A DNA stretch of 8,243 nt from Coxiellaceae bacterium (GTDB lineage: Bacteria; Pseudomonadota; Gammaproteobacteria; UBA9339): the NCBI GenBank assembly GCA_003142435.1, contig PLMI01000012.1, forward strand, positions 3,295 to 11,537. Reading direction: 5' to 3'. Made by a program: the position numbers and the translations under genes. The notes beneath the pieces are model-generated. The model made no database searches. It was given only the letters and a program-made list of their open reading frames with translations, and was not told where the DNA came from. Shown here piece by piece: positions 1 through 5,675 of this stretch (position 1 is its first letter; each line of letters begins with the position of its first letter).

Positions 1-63
1 GGCTACCGGTTAGAAATTTACAGATTATTCCAAATGGAAATGCTTCGAGTACGTTACATCACA

Positions 64-165
64 AATGATGTTGTTGAATAATTTATCGATGTGTTAATCG
101 TAGGGGCGACCACCGGTCGCCCCTACGAAAAATCAATATGTTACGATTTATTCAACAACGTCATT
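64..165. repeat. composite palindromic repeat (MITE/REP-like) upstream of murA
   Basis: An outer inverted repeat pairs 64-88 with 144-165. Read outside-in, the arms are AATGATGTTGTTGAATAA plus TTTATCG on the left and AATGACGTTGTTGAATAA plus ATCG on the right (reverse complement), so they differ by one substitution and a 3-nt gap. A strong GC-rich palindrome lies between them at 99-127. The nested symmetry and roughly 100-bp size suggest a small non-coding mobile or REP-type element. It ends about 35 bp before the murA start, so any murA promoter must lie in its right arm, in the short AT-rich stretch after it, or further upstream. No target-site duplication was found by eye. Confidence 0.6.
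99..127. repeat. perfect 13-bp GC-rich palindrome, 3-nt spacer
   Basis: CGTAGGGGCGACC (99-111) and GGTCGCCCCTACG (115-127) are exact inverted repeats around ACC. The GC content contrasts sharply with the AT-rich surroundings. From general knowledge, GTAGGGGCGA/TCGCCCCTAC palindromes of this kind recur in intergenic DNA of many bacteria. No T-run follows the stem, so it is not a typical intrinsic terminator. Confidence 0.75.
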
Positions 166-173
166 ATAAATAA

Positions 174-1475
<1,302 letters not shown>

Positions 1476-1627
1476 ACTATTGTTCCCAGGCCTCCGCGGA
1501 AAACGCTCGACCTGGTCTGTCCACCTCCGCAGTATACAATATTGATAATTAATAGCGCTATTGCTTACTAAATTATTGGCTCATTTTTAGCTAATGAAAT
1601 TGCTACGGAGAACGGGTTGCAATTTAG
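1476..1627. other. murA 3' intergenic segment, nothing recognised
   Basis: No ORF, tRNA or recognisable RNA gene is seen here. The first 70 bases are more GC-rich than the rest and hold a possible 5-bp stem CCAGG/CCTGG flanking a CCTCCGCGG core. They could be remnant DNA or part of a long 3' untranslated region. The rest is AT-rich without obvious structure. Confidence 0.4.
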
Positions 1628-1644
1628 GCTGCTTCGCAGCTTTT
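1628..1644 (+). terminator. short intrinsic terminator downstream of murA
   Basis: GCTGC TTC GCAGC forms a 5-bp stem with a 3-nt loop, followed directly by TTTT. It is about 150 nt after the murA stop. The T-tract is short, so it may act together with the next hairpin. Confidence 0.5.
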
Positions 1645-1649
1645 ATTGT

Positions 1650-1675
1650 GCCGCATAAAACGCGGCTATTTTTTT
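1650..1675 (+). terminator. second intrinsic terminator downstream of murA
   Basis: GCCGC ATAAAAC GCGGC forms a 5-bp GC stem with a 7-nt loop, followed by TA and a run of seven T, then ATTTT. The stem plus long T-tract on the plus strand makes this the better candidate for ending murA transcripts. Confidence 0.6.
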
Positions 1676-1680
1676 ATTTT

Positions 1681-1780
1681 ATTTCAATATGTTGTTAAAA
1701 GCTTATGTTGAATTCAGGTTATTAATAATGCAATTAATTTAACCTGAATTCGGCATAATAATTAGTTAACATGTTGAAAT
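1681..1780. repeat. imperfect inverted repeat, 41-bp arms around an 18-nt spacer
   Basis: The left arm 1681-1721 and the reverse complement of 1740-1780 are the same length. They share ATTTCAA at the outer end, ATGTT next to it, and an exact inner 12-mer GAATTCAGGTTA (1710-1721) facing TAACCTGAATTC (1740-1751). The middles of the arms diverge. The structure is AT-rich and is not a conventional terminator, since the closing stem is long and the T-tract lies before it. It is best described as a small palindromic element in the murA-side intergenic DNA. Confidence 0.7.
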
Positions 1781-1812
1781 AATGGCGAAAAACAAAAAAT
1801 ATTTTTAGATAG

Positions 1813-1892
1813 CGGTAGCCGCAAGCTTTAGCTTGCGTATATACAAAAATGCCAATCGTTGATTAAGCGCAAGCTAAAGCTTGCGGCTACCG
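1813..1892. repeat. perfect 25-bp inverted repeat whose arms are themselves palindromes
   Basis: The arm at 1813-1837 is exactly the reverse complement of the arm at 1868-1892, with a 30-nt spacer. Each arm contains an internal palindrome, CGCAAGCT-TT-AGCTTGCG on the left and CGCAAGCT-AA-AGCTTGCG on the right, plus a CGGTAGC/GCTACCG outer end. The pair can form one long hairpin or two small ones, as in REP/BIME elements. The first bases of the window (GGCTACCG) match the outer end of the right arm and may be the edge of another copy. Confidence 0.8.
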
Positions 1893-1914
1893 TATTTTTC
1901 TAAAATAATTACAT

Positions 1915-1948
1915 ATTTCAATATATTTCTTACATCGAATTCAGGTTA
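1915..1948. repeat. third copy of the ATTTCAATAT...GAATTCAGGTTA unit
   Basis: This stretch begins ATTTCAATAT and ends CGAATTCAGGTTA in the same orientation as the arm at 1681-1721, but is 7 nt shorter in the middle. With the inverted copy at 1740-1780 it brackets the hairpin at 1813-1892. The 13-bp ends TAACCTGAATTCG (1740-1752) and CGAATTCAGGTTA (1936-1948) form terminal inverted repeats of a 209-bp nested structure. Confidence 0.65.
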
Positions 1949-1978
1949 CTTTAGCTTTGCAAATCAAAAAATTTTGCT

Positions 1979-2007
1979 TAAAAAAAAGGGCGACTTTTCA
2001 GTCGCCC
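1979..2007 (-). terminator. intrinsic terminator of the leftward membrane-protein gene
   Basis: On the minus strand GGGCGAC TGAAAA GTCGCCC forms a perfect 7-bp GC-rich stem with a 6-nt loop, followed by a run of eight T (1980-1987). It lies 35 nt past the stop codon of the 2042-4129 gene. This is a textbook rho-independent terminator. Confidence 0.9.
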
Positions 2008-2041
2008 TAATAAGCTCACAACTAAACCATCTAACTATGTA

Positions 2042-4129
2042 TTAATTAACACCATAATTAACAGTGATTTTGTACTGACTATCAACATAAAGATTCGCTA
2101 TGTCAGGCGTCATCACAGGAATGTTACCTGTTTTAGCCGCCAGCACAACAGTAAATTGGTAGCTATCATCTTGTCTGTTTAACATGTCATGCAAATCCTT
2201 AACAGGTTTTTGTAGCGCTGCTACTTTCTGTTGAGGAGTCCAGTCTGCATTAGCACGAACTTGATCAAGCGCAGCATTAACTGCACCAACCAATGGTTGA
2301 ACTTCCGCTCGGCTACCATCAACAATATTTTCCGCAACGCCTGCGAATGCAGCTAACTTTTGTGCAAAATGTACCAAAGATAATGCGACAACAGGACCAT
2401 TTGAAAGTAAACTAGTCCTATCGTCTGCATATCGTACTAACTCTGACTCATATGCATTTTTGTTTCGACGCGCCCAGCAACAGGCAACTAATGCGGCAGA
2501 ACTACCTATAGCAGCTAAACCACCAAGACCAGCTGCAACGGCTATTTCTAGTCCTGATATACCACCTTTTTTACCTTCGCTTGCGCTTGTGCTATTACCT
2601 ACGCTTGTGCCATTACCTTCGCTTACGCTAGGACTTACGCTTGCGCTAATACTTCCACTTGCGCTTGCGCTACCACTTACGCTGCCAGATTTAACTGGAC
2701 CTTCTTTTGATAGGTCTGGAACATAACATTTGTCAGTATCGCAAACTACCGGATTACCGCCGTTGAATGCGCCAACATCAGTCAGTGCAGTTTGGCTAAC
2801 TAGCGAACCTTCTGCGTTTGGATTGCTTCCCAACTTATAAGTTGCCAAGCCATTTTTGTCAAATGTAATTTCTGCTTTTTGCAGATTAAGCCATGTTACT
2901 CTGTTATCTGCGGAACGAAGCATAATCATGCCAGTTTGAGAATTAACACTTGTAAGAGATCCTTTAAGACCCGTAATTTTCAAAACTTCCACTCGTTGCG
3001 TACCATCTAAACTAACTGGAGGATTTTCTACTGAAAATCTATTATTAGCAACATCTAATCCAGTTAAACCATTTAGTTTCACAACATAAGCCACATCACC
3101 ACAGTTAACAAGCAAAGCTTGATCGGTTGCATTACCATAATTGCTTACCAATCCGCCTTGAATCGTTGGGTTCTCACATGATGGAAGTTCTAAGTGAAAA
3201 TTCATTCGATCATCTAACGTAAATGGACCATTTGGAACATAATGCAATTTAACAGCCGCATCGCCTGTGCTACCTGTGGTAGAAGCAAAACCATCACGTG
3301 AACCACGATCAGCTCCTTGAGCAGCTGGAACCATAGTAAGACCAGCAATAGTCTCATTTTTAAGAGCTGGGATACAAAGAAGAGCATTTTCAGCATAAAC
3401 TGGTGAACTGCTCTTCATTGTGCCTGCTAAATCCAAGATAGAAATGCTACCGTTCGGACCTACTTGCTGAGTAGAAAAAGTACAGTCAGTTTTAGCACTT
3501 GCAAAAAGATAACCATTGATAAGAACGGCATAATCACCGAGTCTATTATCAGTCTTTGCTTTAGTCGTAACTAATGCGCAAACAGGCTGTGCACAATTGC
3601 TAGAATTATAAGTGCCTTCAGGTAAATTTTTAGTGTTAATAAGTATAACTTGTCGAACAGCAGAATATGCAGTTACTAATATTGGATCTGACTTCGCGAC
3701 AGGATCAAGTGATCTCCCTGCCATGGAATTAGGAGTTAGACCTTGTGGGCCGATAACTAACTTAGCTTGGTCTAATGAAATAGGACCACCATCTGCAGAA
3801 TTTGCCTGCACTACTGCAACACCATTTGCAGTACCAACAGCTATAGGGTCAGGAATAGCGGTACCATTGACGCTATTTTGGCTATTCTCAATAGAAACAA
3901 CCGGGCCTAAAATAGGTCTTAATGGTGTACCTTCGATAAGAAGACCGGGCTGGTTCACCGTACCAACATCATCGGCATTAATAATACGATATGGGCTAAC
4001 ACTAGCAGCTTTAGCACCTACAGCACCAAAAACAAAAGCTAAAGCGCCGAACATGTAAGGATGCTCTTGAACAAACCTTAAAGGCAATGGGAGTTGTTGC
4101 GTTTCTAAACGTAGGGGTTTTAATGACAT
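2042..4129 (-). CDS. unrecognised exported, single-pass membrane protein with Ser-rich stalk (695 aa)
   Basis: I do not recognise a family. Residues 1-41 look like a long signal sequence: a polar region with K4, R7 and R18, a hydrophobic stretch at about 25-39, and an A-K-A site after residue 41. If uncleaved it would be a membrane anchor. Residues 42-482 form a Gly/Asn/Thr-rich, probably beta-rich region with eight Cys (179, 184, 216, 252, 318, 343, 463, 468), enough for up to four disulfides. Residues 483-519 are a Ser/Gly/Ala stalk. Residues 529-552 are a hydrophobic segment ending in CCW, followed by ARRNK, a positive stop-transfer signal. Residues 559-695 form a mainly helical tail with no Cys. 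The implied topology is ectodomain outside the cytoplasm and tail inside. The start is fixed by an optimal GGAGG 7 nt upstream, and a strong terminator follows, so it is a monocistronic, apparently expressed gene. It is convergent with murA and divergent from the leucine dehydrogenase. It could be a surface, adhesion or envelope-structure protein, but no function can be assigned. Confidence 0.85.
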   Translation of the reverse strand: MSLKPLRLETQQLPLPLRFVQEHPYMFGALAFVFGAVGAKAASVSPYRIINADDVGTVNQPGLLIEGTPLRPILGPVVSIENSQNSVNGTAIPDPIAVGTANGVAVVQANSADGGPISLDQAKLVIGPQGLTPNSMAGRSLDPVAKSDPILVTAYSAVRQVILINTKNLPEGTYNSSNCAQPVCALVTTKAKTDNRLGDYAVLINGYLFASAKTDCTFSTQQVGPNGSISILDLAGTMKSSSPVYAENALLCIPALKNETIAGLTMVPAAQGADRGSRDGFASTTGSTGDAAVKLHYVPNGPFTLDDRMNFHLELPSCENPTIQGGLVSNYGNATDQALLVNCGDVAYVVKLNGLTGLDVANNRFSVENPPVSLDGTQRVEVLKITGLKGSLTSVNSQTGMIMLRSADNRVTWLNLQKAEITFDKNGLATYKLGSNPNAEGSLVSQTALTDVGAFNGGNPVVCDTDKCYVPDLSKEGPVKSGSVSGSASASGSISASVSPSVSEGNGTSVGNSTSASEGKKGGISGLEIAVAAGLGGLAAIGSSAALVACCWARRNKNAYESELVRYADDRTSLLSNGPVVALSLVHFAQKLAAFAGVAENIVDGSRAEVQPLVGAVNAALDQVRANADWTPQQKVAALQKPVKDLHDMLNRQDDSYQFTVVLAAKTGNIPVMTPDIANLYVDSQYKITVNYGVN
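2573..2683 (-). repeat. degenerate Ser-codon repeat encoding the stalk
   Basis: The stalk DNA is built of short imperfect repeats, with motifs such as AGCGCAAG and AGCGTAAG on the coding strand. It encodes alternating Ser with Ala, Gly or Val, for example GSASASGSISASVS, followed by NGTSVGNSTSAS. Such tracts expand and contract by slippage, so stalk length may vary between strains. Confidence 0.7.
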
Positions 4130-4136
4130 TTAATTT

Positions 4137-4141
4137 CCTCC
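4137..4141 (-). promoter_or_regulatory. strong Shine-Dalgarno of the membrane-protein gene
   Basis: GGAGG on the minus strand lies 7 nt before the ATG at 4129-4127. It is by far the best ribosome binding site in the window and decides this start. Confidence 0.85.
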
Positions 4142-4207
4142 AAATATTTATTATGTTATTTAAAATAAAGTGATTGTTTGAGATTGAATTCAATATTTTC
4201 AAAAAAA

Positions 4208-4213
4208 TTATAA
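4208..4213 (-). promoter_or_regulatory. candidate -10 box for the membrane-protein gene
   Basis: The minus strand reads TATAAT exactly, about 80 nt before the ATG. No convincing -35 hexamer is visible at 16-18 bp, and the surrounding DNA is so AT-rich that a chance match is possible. Confidence 0.3.
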
Positions 4214-4512
4214 TTAGAATTGCTACCTTATACTTACTTAAAATAAAATAAAACTGGTGTAATACTAGCAAGTTCTGCAATTAAATTCAAGTGTTTCTTT
4301 AATATTTTTGTAATAAATTTATCATTCTCACAATATTAAGTTGCCAATCGTTAATAAACAACTTTTTCGAGAAGATTTTGTTAGTATATATTATTTTCAA
4401 ATAAATGTTTGAATTATTTTATAACTAATTGTTTTAAAAGTCATTTATGTGTTATATATCTTCTAAAAGAACGTCTAAAGCAAAAAACTACTGTATTAAA
4501 GTTTTTTCGCGC

Positions 4513-4518
4513 TATAAT
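4513..4518 (+). promoter_or_regulatory. candidate -10 box of the leucine dehydrogenase-nifJ operon
   Basis: An exact TATAAT lies 77 nt before the ATG at 4596. The upstream CTGTAT at 4491-4496, with a 16-nt spacer, is only a weak -35 match, so activator help is possible. Transcription would start near 4525, just before the tandem 9-bp repeat. Confidence 0.45.
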
Positions 4519-4530
4519 AACGGAAATGAC

Positions 4531-4553
4531 GGATAACAATGATAACAATATCC
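4531..4553 (+). promoter_or_regulatory. possible operator: tandem GATAACAAT repeat between GGATA and TATCC
   Basis: GATAACAAT occurs twice head to tail (4532-4540 and 4541-4549), and the unit is closed by GGATA (4531-4535) and its complement TATCC (4549-4553). The position just after the expected transcription start is where repressors commonly bind. The DNA also encodes Asn/Asp in a small overlapping frame, but that frame has little support. Confidence 0.3.
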
Positions 4554-4595
4554 TTTTCAGCCCAGATTTAAAAAAACAATTTTGGAAATAATATC

Positions 4596-5669
4596 ATGAC
4601 AAATTCAATGACTTTTGAACAAATGAATTTATATAAACACGAGCAAGTAGTTTTTTGCAATGATATCAACTCAGGCCTTAAAGCAATTATTGCAATACAT
4701 AGCACAAAATTGGGCCCCGCTTTGGGAGGATGCCGTATGTATCCTTACGCCAATGAACAAGATGCTTTATATGATGTGCTAAGACTTTCCAAAGGCATGA
4801 CTTACAAAGCTGCAATAAGCGGCATTAATTCAGGAGGAGGCAAAGCTGTTATTATCGCTGATCCAAAAACGCAAACTAATGAAGTTTTATTCCGTTCTTT
4901 CGGCAAATTTGTTAATAGCCTAGGAGGAAAATATATTACTGCAGAAGATGTCGGAACTAGCGCCAAATGTATGGAATGGATTCACTCTGAAACAAAATAT
5001 GTAACAGGAATTCCAGCATATTTTGGCGGAACCGGTGATCCCTCTCCAGTAACAGCGCATGGTGTGTTCGTCGGCATCAAGGCATCTTTGAAAAAAGCAA
5101 AAGGCAGTGACAGTTTGCGTGGCGTTAAAATAGGTATTGAAGGCGCAGCAGGACATGTTGGCAGCAACCTTTGCCGAGAACTTTACGAACAAGGAGCAAT
5201 TCTTTTTGTTTCAGATATTCAAGAAGAACCTTTGAAAAAAATTGCTTCTGAATACAAAGCAACAATAGTAAAACCTGGGAACTTATGTTCTATGGAACTA
5301 GATGTATATGCTCCCTGTGCTTTAGGTGCCATAATTAATGATGCAACTATTCCTAAATTAAAATGCGCAATAATCGCTGGAGCTGCTAATAATCAGCTAA
5401 AAGAAGAAGCAAAGCATAGCGATGAACTGAAAAAAATGGGCATTTTATATGCACCTGATTATGTAATAAACGCTGGCGGTCTCCTCAATGTTTACTCCGA
5501 GGTTGCAGGTGGTGGAACAAAACATGCCTGGGAAAAAACAGAAAATATTTACAACACGCTTCTTCATATTTTTGACATCGCAGATAAAAATATCATCTCC
5601 ACTGCTATGGCCGCTGCCCAAATTGCAGAAAAACGCATTAACGATGTATCATCGCTTAATCTTTGGTAA
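4596..5669 (+). CDS. ldh: leucine dehydrogenase-family amino acid dehydrogenase (Glu/Leu/Phe/Val dehydrogenase)
   Basis: This cytoplasmic NAD-dependent enzyme reversibly deaminates branched-chain L-amino acids to 2-oxo acids, releasing ammonium and NADH. At 357 residues it has the normal leucine dehydrogenase length. Visible family features are the substrate-binding GPALGGCRM (40-48), Lys71 in TYKAA and catalytic Lys83 in GGGKA (Bacillus Lys68 and Lys80), AEDVG (116-120), GGTGDPSPVTA, and the C-terminal APCALG, AGAANNQLKE and APDYVINAGG, all typical of leucine rather than glutamate dehydrogenases. The nucleotide-binding loop reads G-A-A-G-H-V-G (183-189), one residue longer than the usual GxGxxG. 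ATG 4596 is chosen because it gives the family N-terminus; upstream there is only a weak GGA at 4584-4586. nifJ follows after 6 nt, indicating one transcript. Substrate preference among Leu, Val and Ile cannot be read from the sequence. Confidence 0.92.
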   Translation: MTNSMTFEQMNLYKHEQVVFCNDINSGLKAIIAIHSTKLGPALGGCRMYPYANEQDALYDVLRLSKGMTYKAAISGINSGGGKAVIIADPKTQTNEVLFRSFGKFVNSLGGKYITAEDVGTSAKCMEWIHSETKYVTGIPAYFGGTGDPSPVTAHGVFVGIKASLKKAKGSDSLRGVKIGIEGAAGHVGSNLCRELYEQGAILFVSDIQEEPLKKIASEYKATIVKPGNLCSMELDVYAPCALGAIINDATIPKLKCAIIAGAANNQLKEEAKHSDELKKMGILYAPDYVINAGGLLNVYSEVAGGGTKHAWEKTENIYNTLLHIFDIADKNIISTAMAAAQIAEKRINDVSSLNLW

Positions 5670-5675
5670 TTAATT

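Larger units (their letters stand above)
4130..4595. other. divergent AT-rich intergenic region
   Basis: This stretch separates the leftward membrane-protein gene from the rightward leucine dehydrogenase operon and must hold both promoters. Besides the marked sites, it has a 12-bp perfect palindrome ATTGAATTCAAT at 4183-4194. The 11-mer TGCCAATCGTT at 4342-4352 also occurs inside the hairpin loop at 1850-1860. The short open frames that cross it have poor composition and no ribosome binding sites, and I do not call them genes. Confidence 0.5.

Noticed and set aside
1476..1560. Small RNA or tRNA in the GC-richer segment after murA
   Set aside because: No cloverleaf, T-loop consensus or known RNA signature could be found. 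A covariance-model search would be needed to call anything.
1681..1948. CRISPR array
   Set aside because: Copies alternate in orientation, differ in length and lack regular spacers, and no cas gene is present.
3612..4058. 148-residue open frame on the plus strand inside the membrane-protein gene
   Set aside because: It lies fully antisense to a gene with a strong ribosome binding site, signal sequence and terminator, and has no ribosome binding site or recognisable protein features.
4011..4280. 89-residue minus-strand frame upstream of and overlapping the membrane-protein start
   Set aside because: It is composed largely of Ile, Asn, Phe and Leu as expected from AT-rich intergenic DNA, then runs out of frame into the real gene. 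The in-gene ATG with GGAGG is clearly the better start.
4526..4591. 21-codon leader peptide before the leucine dehydrogenase, rich in Asp/Asn and ending 4 nt before its ATG
   Set aside because: It has no Shine-Dalgarno, and its ATG coincides with the expected transcription start. The Asn/Asp codons simply reflect the tandem GATAACAAT repeat. It lacks the Leu/Val/Ile run expected of an attenuation leader.
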